A DNA stretch of 64,000 nucleotides from Xanthostigma xanthostigma (GCA_963575645.1 OY754466.1:10518001-10582000), one strand, 5' to 3'; shown: positions 1 to 12,277, counted from the stretch's first letter. Notes: generated by a model not told the origin, from the letters alone. Numbers and translations are program-made.

Positions 1-29
1 TTTCTTGAAAGAATAAATAAAATGATAAG

Positions 30-1303
30 CCGTTATGAAAAGTATACCATTATTATATAAAAAGCACCGTTATAGCATATATCTCTTCTACGCATGCGCC
101 GATTTTCCCCAAAAACAATGGGGCTCTTCATATTTGCATACCAAACATTTTCCCAAAATTTGCTTTCAATCCGTTCATCCGTTTGACCAGTATCGTGTTC
201 ACAGACTAACAGACGCACAGAGTTTTTCCAAAAATATGTTTTTTGGATTCGGGGGACCTCAAAACAAAAAGATATTGTAAAATTTTTTAAAAGTTATTTT
301 TTAACCTTAACTAGTGCCGTTGTGGGTTGAAAGGGAAATAGATTAATGTGCCAATCTCTAGTTTATTTATTCATTTCTTAAGTTTGTTTCATGGATAATT
401 CAAACTGTACAGTTATTTTATAAAACGTGGCAGAAACGAACATCGTCTTTAAAAACTAACACGAATATTAAATACCTTGTAAACACCTTAGAAAACTTTT
501 TGTCAGATAATTTCTTATTATAAAAGATTTTCTACAGCGTGAAATTTAGTAAAAAGCTTTTGAAAAGTGAAAACGCTTTTCTTGAAGTACTGATTTCATG
601 CGCACGTCGCCATACTCTTAGTTCTATTTAAGCTTCTCCTTTTACTTCGTCCTATCCTTGTCTGATTTTTATACAAGAAAACTTTCCTTTAACATCGTGA
701 TGGTCTTCTGAGCAGTTTCAGAATTCTAAGTGAAAGTGTAAAACGAATATTCACCGAGTTTTCTCCAATAGAAGTGAGCAACTTTTGCACTCTGATAGTT
801 TGTTTTTAAGTTTTGCACTTAAAATTACATATACAGAGCGTTCACCAAAAGTGGTAACAGTGAATAATTCATCTATTCTACTAGATACAAAAGAAAGTTT
901 AAATTTTTTTTTGTTCAACTTGAGACTTACTATCGGAATCTGCTGAGGTATATTTTACCATTCCAACCCACAAGTGGTTAATGGTACTAGTTTAGGTCAA
1001 AAATCACTTTTCAAAAATGTTGCAATATCTTTCTGTTTTGAGGTCCCCCGAATCCAAAATAACATATTTGTGGAAATTTTTGTTAGTCTGTTAGTCTAGT
1101 TAGTCTGTTAGTCTAGTTAGTCTGTTAGTCTGTGAACACGATACAAGTCAAACGGATGAGCGGATTGAAACCAAATTTTGGGAGGTTGTTGGGTATGCAA
1201 ATATGAAGAGCCCTATTGTTTTTGGGGAAAATCGGCGCATGCCAAGAAGAGATATATGCTAAAACAGTATTTTTTATATAAAAATGGTATACTTTTCATA
1301 AAA
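30..1303. mobile_element. Foldback/TIR element with roughly 300-bp inverted arms
   Basis: The left arm (about 30-330) returns in inverted orientation at about 965-1303, from a shared GTTATGAAAAGTATACC edge to a shared CAACCCACAA inner edge. A third single arm lies at about 59970-60275. The spacer holds a module (835-970) that recurs at 29757-29935. The superfamily is not clear and no target duplication was recognised. Short reading frames here are by-products of the repeat. Confidence 0.65.
1081..1131. repeat. Short tandem repeat in the right arm
   Basis: TTAGTCTG and TTAGTCTAG alternate about six times. The matching part of the left arm is not expanded, so this is a local expansion. Confidence 0.8.
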
Positions 1304-1455
1304 GTTTTGTTAAAAAAATTTTTTTTTAAACTTTATAGTTTCGGAAATATTTTGAAAATAAAAAATATCATCCGCTCTTTTGTTTTATGGATCTTTCAGA
1401 AATAAACGAGTTAGGCATGCTTTGATTAATTTTTACATGACGTGGAACGTATTAT

Positions 1456-1587
1456 TAGTGTATTTGCCATAAGGCACTTACACTATTGGCGTCGGTCGGA
1501 TGGCGGGACCTAGGGGTCGGACCAAAATTTCTCGACGTTTCATAGCCTCCTAAGAAGTTTGGCACCATTTTTGGAAAAGTCTATTTA

Positions 1588-1633
<46 letters not shown>

Positions 1634-2148
1634 CGTATATATATATGTGTACGGGCTATAACTTTCGAAGGAGTTAATTTATTTTAATGAAATTTGGACC
1701 ACATGTTGAAATTCATCACCGCACGAAGCCTATTTAAAATGGGCCCAATCGGGCTACTTTAAGGGTGGGTTTTAGGGGTTGAAAAATATTTTTGGGCCCA
1801 AAAATACCGAAAAATTTCTCCGAATCGTTTCAAAATTGAAATTTAACCCTTTAGTAATGATTAAAATGTGCTACCAAAATTTTATTAAAATCGGCCCGAC
1901 AGGACCGGACTTAAAAATTTTATGAAAACATTAGTCTGTAGATATGGATTTATTAAGTGAGGGTGAGTTTAATTTGTTGTATTGATAGTAATATTAAAAT
2001 TAAGAAAAAAATATTATTTTAAGGGGTGTATTAAGAGGTTAAATTTTGTATTTTGTTCAAAAATTAAGTTAAGTTTATATAAGGGAGCCCACACTGCCTA
2101 TAATAGCAAATACACTATATTGTCGGCAGGGTTTCGCACTGCGACCCG
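1456..2148. mobile_element. TIR element B with an AT microsatellite
   Basis: TAGTGTATTTGC at 1456 is mirrored by GCAAATACACTA ending at 2117. An inverted relative (5828-6400) shares sequence out to about 2148, so the true border is uncertain. The body has a TA-rich microsatellite at 1581-1648 and the motif AAGTCCGGTCCTGTCGGGCC in inverse at about 1895. A TTA microsatellite follows at 2155-2176. No coding potential was recognised. Confidence 0.5.
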
Positions 2149-2395
2149 AGTTTGATTATTATTATTATTATTATTATGTAGGTATGACAACGAATTGAAA
2201 ATATCATATTGAATACTAGCCATTACCCGCGTCACCTCACACGATATCAGAAATTTAATTTTCTTTATTATAATCAAATGCCAACATTTTTGAAGTTCTA
2301 ATGGGTCCCGTCGCCCAATTGGCTGGAATTTTTTTTATACTTCTAACTCAACCGGAAGTGTGTACAGAGTGATTTTTAAATTGATTCTTGTGATT

Positions 2396-2560
2396 CTTTG
2401 TTTTTAACGGCGTGTGGAAATCAAATAGACGAGCAAATATTTAAACTTTTGTATCAAAACTCAAAAATGAAAGAGAAACGGGCTTTCAAAGTTTTATTAA
2501 ATTTTGAGGTCGGTCCTGGCGTTATGTTATGTCACTCTGGAAATATGTTATGTCATTATC
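2396..2560 (+). repeat. Partial copy of the 33.6-kb palindromic MITE
   Basis: The stretch with GGAAATCAAATAGACGAGC and TCAAAACTCAAAAATGA matches one arm of the element at 33582-33902, here as a single arm. The overlapping reading frames are not genes. Confidence 0.55.
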
Positions 2561-2699
2561 AAGTGTTCACAGAAATTGTTCGAAGTTGTCCCCGTTTTGT
2601 TGGGCACAAAAATGCGTGCGTCGTATTCTGTACATGCTTGTAGTAGCGATAAGGGCCTTCCGCGAATTAAATTGGATGCATTTCCGATTCGTGCTATCA

Positions 2700-2853
2700 C
2701 TTCTTTGCGTGTGCTAACCGGATTGGCAGCCACTACTCGCGATAGACTAGCGAGTAGCAGCCATAGTGTGACCGGGCTGCCCGCCGCTGCTTGCTGGCGC
2801 TACTGTCCGCCGCTGATCAGCAGCGGCTGACAAGCAGCCTAGTGTGACCCAAG
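2700..2853. repeat. GC-rich repeat block, possible MITE end
   Basis: The block stands out from its AT-rich surroundings. It has local palindromes (ACTCGC..GCGAGT and CCGCTGATCAGCAGCGG) and a repeated AGTGTGACC motif. It looks like the end region of a non-autonomous element, but no partner terminus was found. Confidence 0.3.
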
Positions 2854-3547
2854 TTTTAATATGTCGTGAATCTCTGCGGACTACGGAAATCTTGTATTGA
2901 ATTAAATGTTTTTTTATAGAAAGATAGCAAAGAAGGTATTTTTATATATAAGGAAATTAAAGAAACTTTGTTATAAATTTTTCCAATTTGTGTTTCTTAA
3001 AGTCAAACAAGTAAAGTCGGACATTTAGCAAAACTTTTTTAATAGGTGAAATTGTTTCACAGAAAGTTGTTACGAATATTAATTTTTATTTTTTTCGTTC
3101 AAGTTGAAAATAATTAGATACGTTTGAAAAATTAAATTTCCATATGCTTCCGTGATATTTCACTGAAATCATTCTAACGGAAGCTTGAAAAGAACGAGAG
3201 CCAGTATAAACATGTTTACATATATAAAAATAAAAGAAAAAAATTTAATATACCACGTTTTTAAAACAAACTGAAAAGTTTAAAATATTATTTCATTACA
3301 GACAGATTTTTAACTTGTAGAATTTGAAACGGACAACGTGGAGCGCATTCTTCATGTTATCTCATAAATACGATAGATTATGTCATTGATAGCTACTCTC
3401 TACACTTCTTTTATAACTGTCACATGCGCCCCCACGTGTTTCCTTTCAAATCCTGCAAGTTAAAAATATGTCTGTAAAGAAATTATTTTATACTTTTTAG
3501 TTCGTTTTAAAAACGTGGTAATACTTATATTATTTTTTTTTTTGGAC

Positions 3548-3948
3548 AGTGACTGCTTGAAATATTAACCGTGACTGCTCGAGCGGTTCACAGTGACAGC
3601 TTGAGCGACAGTAGTTGAATAGAATATAAGAACAGCTCGAGCGATTAACGGCGACCGCTCGAGCGGTTGACAGTGACTGCTCGAACGATTAACCGTGACT
3701 GCTCGAGCGGATGATATACTTCTCAGGCGGTTAACCCGAGCGGTTGACAGTGATTGAATAGAATATAAAAATAGCTCGAGCGATTAACGGCGACGGTTCG
3801 AACGGTTGACAGTGACTGCTCGAGCGGTTGACAGTGACTTCTCAGGCGGTTAACCGTGACTGCCCGAGCGGTTGACAGTGATTGAATAGAATATAAGAAT
3901 AGCTCGAGCGATTAACGGCGACCGTTATGACAGCTCGAGCAGTCCGTG
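3548..3948. repeat. 22-bp minisatellite built on CTCGAG
   Basis: The unit is about GTGACTGCTCGAGCGG plus TTGACA. A longer insert (TTGAATAGAATATAAGAA, then GCTCGAGCGATTAACG) occurs three times, giving a higher-order pattern. Units vary at single positions and some are cut short. Most keep the palindrome GCTCGAGC. Confidence 0.85.
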
Positions 3949-4948
3949 GATTTTTCAAGTGTTGTAAATAGAGTTTTTTTGACGTAATAACGTCTTAAAA
4001 ATTGATGAATCACCAATCTTATAAATTGATGAAACACCGGCTGCATGCACGAAAAAGTGTAACGTTCCTAACGTTCCGCCTGACCCTGTGCGTGCTTTTC
4101 TCGAAAACGGCCCTAACGATTTGGATGCTATTTACTGAAAAGGGATTTTGGGGGGCAAAAAATCGTTTTAGCTAGGTCTCATCTCTCGAAAAAATCGTTT
4201 TCATACAAATTTTATCATTATAAAAATCAATTTTTTGACGTATGAAAATACTTAAATATTGTAAGTAGGTTTTGGAATTTTATATAAACAGTGAGACAAT
4301 TGTTTTCAAAATATTATGACAGTTAATCTTTGAGACTTAAAATAAATACGAAAGAAAGAAAGTTAAAAAAAACAATTATATTATAGGTGGTGCGTAATTT
4401 AAATAAATAAAATTAACCTAAATTTGAAGCGAAAGATGCAATATCATAGATTCGAATTATTATATAAATTTAGGTTATGTATTACGGAATACGTTATCAC
4501 GTAAAACTATCGTCCGTAAACCGACTTTACAGACAACCAATTTTTTTTTAATTTTTATTAGCCATGTTATAATTTTTTTATGGTACAATACTAGCGGACT
4601 TGTTGACAATCAACAACAAACAATGGAATTTCTGCAATATAAGCGTGTTATTTCTCATTCGTTTCTCGTATTATGCATGCGGCTCTTTCGCGGGCTGTAC
4701 AACGGGTGCACCGAGGTGAGAGAACAAATGGTATTTATTCATTGTCTACCGTCTACTTTAACAATAATAAACACGATAAATATTACAGCGCGAACATGGC
4801 CGGGTACACATGTGCAATTGCAGTTGCAAAGCCTGCTGAGGAAAAAAAGACGTTCTACTTGTTAGACAAAATCTACCTATTTGAAAAAAGCGAGTGTGCT
4901 TTAGACCACACGACTGCCATAATTATTTTAAATATATTTATTAAGAAC
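3949..4948. other. AT-rich stretch, nothing recognised
   Basis: Two overlapping frames of 80 and 92 codons at 4623-4951 resemble no family known to me and show no signal sequence or domain. The rest is AT-rich with poly-A and poly-T runs. No repeat partner was found inside the window. Confidence 0.4.
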
Positions 4949-5208
4949 TAGCCGCTACCCGCGGCTACGCCCGCGATTGAGATGGAAATCGACTTTTGAC
5001 ATGCATATCAGGGGTTGAGGTATTGCACATATTTTGACAAACAATTTTCTTATTTTTCGTAAAATTTTTTTATTTTTTTTTAATAAAAAGTATCCTATGT
5101 TACTTCTAATACCTTCAAGAGTGTATGTGCAAAGTTTCATGATGATCGGTTAAGTAGTTTTTGCGTGAAAGCGTAACAAACAAACTTACATTCGCATTTA
5201 TAATATTT
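4949..5208 (-). mobile_element. Short non-autonomous Helitron-like relic
   Basis: On the minus strand it begins near AATATTATAAATGCGAATG, runs through the typical ACTTAACCGATCATCATG stretch, and ends in a GC-rich hairpin followed by GCGGCTAG and a T. The 3' CTAG next to T and the terminal hairpin fit Helitrons. The class call rests on these end features, and an RTE-type LINE tail is the main alternative. Confidence 0.5.
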
Positions 5209-5526
5209 CGTTTTCATAAAATTTGTAAGTCCGGTCCTGTCGGGCCGATTTTAATGAAATTTTAATAGCACATTTTAATCATTACTAAAGGGTTAAATTT
5301 CAATTTTGAAACGATTCGGAGAAATTTTTCGGTATTTTTGGGCCTAAAAAATGTTTTCAACCCTTTCTTATTTTTCGTAAAAAATTTTTATTTTTTTTTA
5401 ATAAAAAGTATCCTATGTTACTTCTAATACCTTCAAGAGTGTATGTGCAAAGTTTCATGATGATCGGTTAAGTAGTTTTTGCGTGAAAGCGTAACAAACA
5501 AACTTACATTCGCATTTATAATATTA
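5047..5526. repeat. Direct duplication, offset about 318 bp
   Basis: About 160 bp at 5047-5208 is repeated almost without change at 5365-5526. Between the copies lies a fragment of element B (CCGGTCCTGTCGGGCCGA at about 5232). The near identity suggests a recent local duplication, or insertion into a second Helitron copy. An ATA-rich microsatellite follows at 5520-5560. Confidence 0.7.
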
Positions 5527-5827
5527 ATAATATAATAATATAATAATATGAATATGAAATAATATGATAATGCGTAAATACCTCAAAGCTCATGTTAAAT
5601 TCATAAACGAACAATAATATGCAGTCGGTTCGTCTCAAAGTTTATTGAACACAATATAACCTCACTCTGTAGCACATATCTACAAAATATAATTTTTGAT
5701 TAATTAATAGGCAAAATATGTAAATATATATATTTATATCTCTTTTTTTTCACACCCTACAGAATAACTGTTTCCCGCCTGTATAGCGATAGTAAAATGT
5801 CTCATTTTGCACTAGTGTGTAAAGTAA

Positions 5828-6400
5828 AAAAAACTCGGGTCGCAGTGCGAAACCCTGCCGACAATAGAGTATATTTGCTAATACAGGCAGTGTGGCTTTA
5901 TTATGTGAACTTAACTCTTTTGTTTTTGGACCAAATAAAAAATTGAACCCCTTAATACATTCCTTAAAATATTTTTTTTTCTTAATTTTAATATATTACT
6001 ATCAATTTACCAAATTAAATTCACCCTTCACTAAGTAAAACCATATCTGCAACTAATGTTATCATAAAATTTTTAAGTCCGGTCCTGTCGGGCCGATTTT
6101 ATTAAAATTTTAGCAGCACGTTATAATAACTACTATAAAGTTAAATTTAAAATTTGAAACTATTCTGAGAATGTTAATGCTATTTTTGAACCCAAAAACT
6201 TTTTCAACCTCTAAAACCTAACCTTAATTAAAATGACCCGATAGGGTCTATTTTAAATAGGTTTCGTGCGATGATGGATTCAAAGATGTGGACCAAATTT
6301 CGTTAAAATCAATTAAAGTTTTTCATAACATTTTTAAGTCCGGTCCTTTCGGACCGATTTTAATTAAACTTTGGCAGCACGAAACCTGAACTATAAAATG
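5828..6400. mobile_element. Inverted copy of TIR element B
   Basis: ACTCGGGTCGCAGTGCGAAA at 5829 is the reverse complement of the end of the copy at 1456-2148. The shared CCGGTCCTGTCGGGCC motif recurs at 6079 and, with changes, at 6338. The two copies face each other across about 3.7 kb. Confidence 0.6.
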
Positions 6401-6500
6401 TACTTGCCTAGTGTGCGACATACAGGTTTGTGCTGTGCTAAACCGTGCTGGTCCATGCTTTACAAGTGTGCGCGGTCTTTGAAGGTTTTATCTCGTACTC
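6376..6500 (+). repeat. Dispersed repeat shared with 18565-18640
   Basis: Both sites carry a TTTGTGCTG..CATGCTT.ACAAGTGTG string, roughly 75% alike. A 60-codon frame here looks accidental. Confidence 0.45.
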
Positions 6501-6559
6501 TGTCGGATCACATTTATCCACTGCCCGAGAAAAAGTTCGCACGGCGCTCCTAAAGAAGA

Positions 6560-7930
6560 TTTTCACTTTAAAAATATTAAAGACCAATATCAACGGTTAT
6601 TTTATACAGCTGAAGTTTAATAATGCAATTAATTTTTTCTCTTTTAATCTGTACATGGCATCGACTGTCTACAAACTGAGATAGAACGAGCACAGAGAAA
6701 TATCTTTTTGCAGCATAAAGCCGCAGTATGAACTACGAATGGCAAATTTATACGAACTGGGAGCGGATATGATTTAATGACATCTTTGGAATACAGAAAA
6801 TATTTATATTTTATATTATACAGTCTGCAGTAGTCAACTTTATATTGGCTGTAGTGAATTGAGATTGAGAGAAACCCTGCTATAAAATACGAAAAGAATA
6901 AATAAACCGCAGAAGCCTGAATCTTGATAAGATATTTCAAATCTTTGAATCTTTATAACATCAAAATTCTAATGTTAAAATATTCTGTAACCGTGACAGA
7001 AAACTTATTAATATTTTGTATAACCTCAATATGATTTTTTTTAAATGAGCAACTTTTATACAATTTCTCTCAATCAATTACCGATTTTTTAAGCTCTCTA
7101 TCTCTCTTGTTCACATACACTAAAAGAATGTAAAATTTTGTGTCATTTACGACATAGGGATGTTTTCATATTTTTTAGAATTAGCGCAAAAAGCATGTTT
7201 TAACGTCATAGGTAATTTAGTCTAAAATCCCGATTTGGCTTCATCTTCATCCATCGAGTTTTCTAATGAAATTTGAATTTTGGTAATATAATGTATTAAT
7301 AAAGAAAAATTGATTTGGTTGACATTTAATTTCTTGGCACAGCTAATTTTAATAAAAAATCAAAGTTTTTTTTTATTATTATTTTTTTTTATTTATTTGA
7401 AGAGTTCTATTCAGATGTTAATCAAAGATTTAAAAAATTGAAGTTGTTAATTTTATTTCTGAAATGTAGTTATCGAGTTTTTAGATAAATTTATTACCAA
7501 TCGAAAGTAAAATATGTATATAAAATGGCAAAGTTTGATCAACATTTTGATTCCTGGCATAAAACCAGGCAGTATTTTAAAGTTATAGGGTTTTCTATAT
7601 TGTCCTATATGAAAATGTGAATAATTTTATTGTGGACACGTGGAACATAATTATTATATGTTCACGCTTTTTCCTTATACTGCTCGATCGGAATCGCTCC
7701 TGCCTACCGCGCCCTAAAGAAATTTCACTTCAAAAACACATTTGCAGTTACAGAGGTGTCCTTAATATCAGTGTTTGTTTATTTTTCGTAGTTTGACAAT
7801 TCGTAAAGACTATGCATGCCATTCCTGTAAAAGGTACGAATATTCATAAATATTTATATTCGAGAAACAACAAAGATAACATTTTATTTCGTCCCGCGAG
7901 ACGAACGCCATGGTGTTACATACTTGTAAC
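6560..7930. other. AT-rich repeat debris, no gene
   Basis: The only familiar piece is GAGTTCTATTCAGATGTTAA at about 7401. It matches the tail of the Penelope-like family seen at 44.1, 46.2 and 55.0 kb. Reading frames are short and unrelated to known proteins. Confidence 0.45.
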
Positions 7931-8014
7931 TATATAGGAGAAATATTGTAGTGCATTCATAGTCCAAGCCCTGACCGTAAAATAGTATCTATATATATTA
8001 GCATTTTCGGACAG

Positions 8015-8356
8015 TGTGGTGTATACTATTTTTCTTCATACCTCGGTTGTAAGCACGCTTATTAAATACATTAATTAATTATTTACGTATTAATTACATA
8101 AAACACAGATAAATTTCAAGCAAGAAGCTTTGAGGTTATACAAACACGAATAGCTGTTCACGACTATTAGCTAAAATGTAATAGGGTTGCTATGTAAACG
8201 ACATCTAAACATCTGATTGGTTGTTTTTGCCGAATGTACGAATTTCTCGCATTGGTAAGTGTAATCTCACCAAGGAGTAAATGTTAGACTTTCTGCCTTA
8301 CAATAATTGATGCCGGAAGTATGCACTTTCGATCGAAGTATGAAGAAAAAGTTTAT
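8015..8356. mobile_element. MITE D, copy 1
   Basis: The left end, with ATACTATTTTTCTTCATACC, is mirrored near 8334 by CGAAGTATGAAGAAAAAG. An inverted relative at 18650-18970 shares the ends and internal motifs such as AACAGCTGT and ATAGGGTTGCTA in inverse. No coding sequence is present. Confidence 0.6.
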
Positions 8357-8517
8357 TAAACGGCACTAATAACATTTTGTTATTGAATTTAACAGGTTTG
8401 ATGAAAAACATCAAATCGGTGGCAGACTATTTCAACATTTTTTTTATCATTTTTTGTTGTCAGCTTCTCGAAGAAGGTTGAAAACTACTTGATGAAATTT
8501 ATACGAATTATAAAGAA

Positions 8518-8702
8518 GTATCAATTATTTATCATCGTCTCGCTTGCAGTTTTGTTTGCATACCTGGTAGAACATTTAGTCTTTTGGAGCAGACGAGAAT
8601 AATTATAAATAATTGATACTACTCTATATAAACTGGTAATAAAATTGTTCTGTCTAATATGAACATAAATATTTATGTTCACATTAGACAGAACAATTTT
8701 AT
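8518..8702. repeat. Two nested-style hairpins
   Basis: 8518-8620 pairs AGTATCAATTATTTAT with its inverse across a loop. 8639-8702 is a palindrome with roughly 31-bp arms around AACATAAATATTTATGTT and a single mismatch. Either could fold as RNA or as a cruciform. Confidence 0.8.
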
Positions 8703-8825
8703 TTAAAAAACTGTTTTACGATATTTTTAAATTAAAAAAATTTGTTGAAATTCATAATTTTAAATGATCATATTGTATACTACAATAATATGCACAATTT
8801 ACCATTTCAACTTGCATTGAGACTT

Positions 8826-8905
8826 TGAGGATAAAATATAATTTTCGAAACGTTGGCCACAAGCGATACTTTGGTAAAGTTTATTTCTATTGTTCCTCAA
8901 CCAAA
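8826..8905 (+). mobile_element. Penelope-like end relic
   Basis: ATTTTCGAAACGTTGGCCAC and the following TTTGGTAAAGTTTATTT match the unit at 55076-55150. The CGAAACGT motif is the conserved part of hammerhead-like ends known from Penelope-like retroelements. The upstream CTGANGA core is decayed here (TTGAGGA). Confidence 0.45.
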
Positions 8906-9360
8906 TAAATCTCCGTCAATTAATAAATGTGTTAAATTAAATAATGTTCGTGTTGCAAACTTACGTTAATAAATATGTTAAATAAAATAATAATGTCACA
9001 TGTTTTAGTTGTATTTCTCAGTAGACTTTTGCACGGTTAAAGCTTGGATTGTTATATTCATATCCAGATACAGTAATAAATATAGTGGATTCCAGTTTGG
9101 TTTAGACTTTAGAGTAGAATAAAAAGATGCGATAGTCAAACAGTAGTATTATATATATTTCTTTGCCATTCTTTTTATTTGTTTGGAAAAGGAAATGTTA
9201 TGTCGCTGCCGACGTTTATGTAAGCTGTTACTGTATAAAAATTTTAGTAGATGCAGATGGTTTTTCCATGTATTTTTACTTGAATATTTTATTCAGTGTT
9301 TGCACACAGTACCTGTTATTTAAATTTAAAATGTTGATTAACTAAAATACATTTTTATAC

Positions 9361-9560
9361 AGGCTGGGACATTTCCTGCTGCCTCTCGCCGAGAAACGGT
9401 AATTCCTGTACCATCTTGTTGAGGTTTCCATGGTTTCCGTCAATAATTCCTGATAAATATCGAGATGGTTCCTTATTCAAGGCCATGGCCGATTACGTGC
9501 CAAACTCCTATACTCAAAATTTGCCTACCATATCCTAATGTCCTAAAATTCCTTCATTCG
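9361..9560 (+). repeat. SINE-core-like fragment
   Basis: The string TTTCCATGGTTTCC, then ATATCGAGATGGTTCC and GGCCATGGCCGATTAC, resembles the conserved body of widespread invertebrate SINEs. No tRNA-like head or clear tail is attached. This is recognition from memory of such cores, not a search. Confidence 0.4.
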
Positions 9561-10054
9561 CCCGTTGCTATTAATTAAGTGGAAGTTTAAAAATGTAGTA
9601 AATAACGGGAAGTGTTGATAGATGGAAAGTAGTAATGGCGCGAATGACGTCTGTTATGACATAAAGACGAGAAACGGACGTTAAACTGCATGTTTGCCCA
9701 ACATTCTTATAAATACATAGCGGGGAAAATCAGTTTATATTTTTACTTATTGACGCTTTGAACTTAAATTAAACTCTTTACTATCCGTCAAATAATTTAC
9801 AATCATATTAATTACGCACAGTTAAATCACACACCATTTTTGTCACGTGTATGCGAGTCATCGTTTAAAAAATTCTGGTATCATCAAAATGTAACTGAAA
9901 TACATTAACATTATTTTTTTCATTGTTTGGAATTTTTCTATTTGTTGGCACATTGTTACAAACTTTTTCATTTGTTATTTCGATTTGAGAAAAAAAAACA
10001 AATTACGTTAATAAAATCCTAAAGTAAGTTTAGCTAAGTTAACACGACATTCTT

Positions 10055-10105
10055 TGACTGTTAGGCGGTACGAAGTTCACCGGATCAGCTAGTATTATAT
10101 ATTAA
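10055..10105 (+). mobile_element. Helitron-like 3' end
   Basis: GCGGTACGAAGTTCACC, then GGATCAGCTAG and a T, has the GC-rich terminal hairpin and CTAG/T ending seen in the other Helitron-like copies. The 5' part cannot be delimited. Confidence 0.3.
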
Positions 10106-10440
10106 ATAAGCCACAAGGGCGCCCGTAAGAAAATTGTTCCGGCATCCGGCTAATGTAAACAGGCACTAACCTGAAATCTACACTGAACAACAAAAAGTTT
10201 ACCTTTATCTTGAAATTCATCAATTAAATAATTAATAATTGTTCATTAAAAGGTTGATGTGGCAACAACAATATGGTTTGTGTACGCCTTGTTTAAATTC
10301 AAAATTAACGTTGAATGTAAAATCGATGAAACCAATTTCCTGTTCCTGTAAGGTTACAAAACCCTAATTAATAATGCACTCTATTTATTTGCAAAACACA
10401 ACAGATAGCAGTCTCTGAACAGAATTTACATTCTTAACCT

Positions 10441-10735
10441 TAAGGCCGCTGCACACGAGGCTGCTTTTGCCGCTAGAAACACTGCTGAGACTTCTGCTGG
10501 CCGACGAACTGGCTAAGAGGCTGGAAATGGCGTCACTACTTGCTCGCGTGCGAAGTTAGAAGATGGATTTTAAAATTAAGAAGTGGGGCTATTTTTCTTG
10601 CTTGTTCCTTTGCTTGTTTTGAGTAAGAATCAATCAGAAAACAGTTTCTTGTCACGTGGGCGACATAGATAAACGCCCACAAACCAACATGGCGTCATTC
10701 TGCTCAGAATCAGTCATGGTAGATTAAACCAATAA
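10441..10735. mobile_element. PIF/Harbinger-type MITE E, truncated copy
   Basis: It starts TAAGGCCGCTGCACACGAGG, the terminal repeat of the family at 11833, 23821 and 37579. The internal ACGTGGGCG and AAATTAAGAAGTGG motifs match the longer copies. The right terminal repeat is missing. Confidence 0.65.
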
Positions 10736-10740
10736 AGAAG

Positions 10741-10912
10741 TGTAACAAAACTGTTCTAATTCGTGGTGGATAATATTTATTTATTTACAATAGTGAAATG
10801 TTAACGAAACAATTAAACACACAAACAAAAAAATACTTCTCGAAACGTAACAGAAACCAAACAACAGTTCTAACTAATAAAATAACAGTTTGTAACAGTA
10901 GTCAACAAAATC
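10741..10912 (+). repeat. Dispersed repeat shared with 45949-46110
   Basis: Both copies start TGTAACAAAACTGTTCTA and share about 170 bp of AT-rich sequence rich in AACAGTTAAAC-like strings. I saw no coding region, paired partner or target duplication that would allow a class call. Confidence 0.55.
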
Positions 10913-10919
10913 TACGAAA

Positions 10920-11828
10920 TATTCGTTTGCTACAGAAGACTGGATAGAATAAGATACAAGACAGGTAGGGCATTATCTATTTTGGTCATTCATTTGCATA
11001 TTTGCATAAATGACTTAATTAATAATACAATAAAACCGTCTTGACCGGAATAGAATCTACCCTATATCTGAGACTATGCGACAAAATCGATTATGCACGG
11101 TGACCCATAGGTTACGACTTATACGAGGGAGTTTAAACAGTTTTACATTTTTTGATTATTAATTATTTTTTTGGGAATCGTACGCTACCATCAAGAAATT
11201 CGTGATAAAATTCATAACGGTACAATTTTATTCGAATTGCTGCAACTGAAATTCGGCCTGTAACGAAATTTCGCCCTGTTACTAAATTTCACCTTGTAAT
11301 GTAACTTACCAATTTATAACAACGCATAATAATATTATTTATTCAACTCATGCGCGTTATTCATGTTTTATCATGCCTAAAAACCGAACCCTAAATAGTC
11401 ATTTACCGACTGGTGAAAATTACTTGTCATAACTCAATGAAGATTCCTACTAGCTCGGCCATTGTGGAGTAATGAAAATAAACGTAACTATTTTCTGAGT
11501 CGTAACGAAATAGTCGGTAACAACAACTCCGTTGTTACCCATTGAGGCTAAAATTGAGAGGTCGAATGTTTTCGACATGGAGTTTATTCATAACCGGCTA
11601 ACCTCAAACCAAAACATTAAATCGTACTGTTTGGTGCTGTTAGTATTGACAGTTTTTTTATAAAGAAATAAATAGATATTTACAACATCTCATTAATAAC
11701 AATAAATAAAACATGAATAACGCGCAATTGTTGAATAAAATTATGGGCGTAACTTGTAGGCTAAGTCATGACCTGTCAGCGCGATGAATGACTTAGACTA
11801 CTAGTTACGCCAATAACTATTACCCACG
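10920..11828. other. No gene; weak inverted repeats
   Basis: A local stem pairs GACTTAG..CTAGTTACGCC with its inverse near 11750-11810, and ATTATTTATTCAACTCATGC at 11330 resembles its inverse at 11720. These may be ends of a decayed foldback. Nothing coding was recognised. Confidence 0.35.
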
Positions 11829-11832
11829 CTAA

Positions 11833-12277
11833 AGACCGCTGCACACGAGGCTGGATTTGTCGCTGGATTCCATGCTAGATTTGACTACTAGTTTTCTGGC
11901 GCTTTATGTGCTCGCTTCACACGAGGCGTATTTTCAAGCTTGCTTTCTGGATAGATCTGGTGCGCGCGCAGTGACAGTTCAAATATAAACACAGATGTTG
12001 TCTGGCTCTGAGCATAATGACGCCAAGCTGGAACACATACTATTGGCACAGTGTTTGTTTGTGGGCGTTTGTTCATGTCTCCCACGTGACAAGATACTGT
12101 TTCCTGATTGGCTCTTGCTCAGAGCAAGCAGAGGACCTAGCAAGAAAAATAGCCCTTTTCTAATTTTAAAATGTGAGCTAGCAGGCAAGTCCGCAGTGAG
12201 GTCATTTCCAGCCTCGTACCCAGTCTACCGGCCAGCAGAAGTCGAAGCAGTGTTTCTAGCCTCGTGTACAGCGGCCT
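11833..12277. mobile_element. PIF/Harbinger-type MITE E, full copy
   Basis: The terminal repeats AGACCGCTGCACACGAGGCT and AGCCTCGTGTACAGCGGCCT are flanked by TAA on both sides. A TWA trinucleotide target duplication and GGCC-rich termini fit PIF/Harbinger, while piggyBac-like TTAA insertion is the alternative. Length is about 445 bp. The 118- and 69-codon frames inside are by-products of the palindromic structure. Confidence 0.75.

Noticed and set aside
4623-4951. Two overlapping frames of 80 and 92 codons near an AACAACAAACAATGG context
   Set aside because: The start context is good for an insect gene, but neither product resembles a known family and no splice structure was evident.
10741-10912. 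A possible solo LTR or other LTR-type fossil, from its TGT start and partner at 45949
   Set aside because: No matching end, target duplication or neighbouring coding remains were seen, so I left it as an unclassified dispersed repeat.
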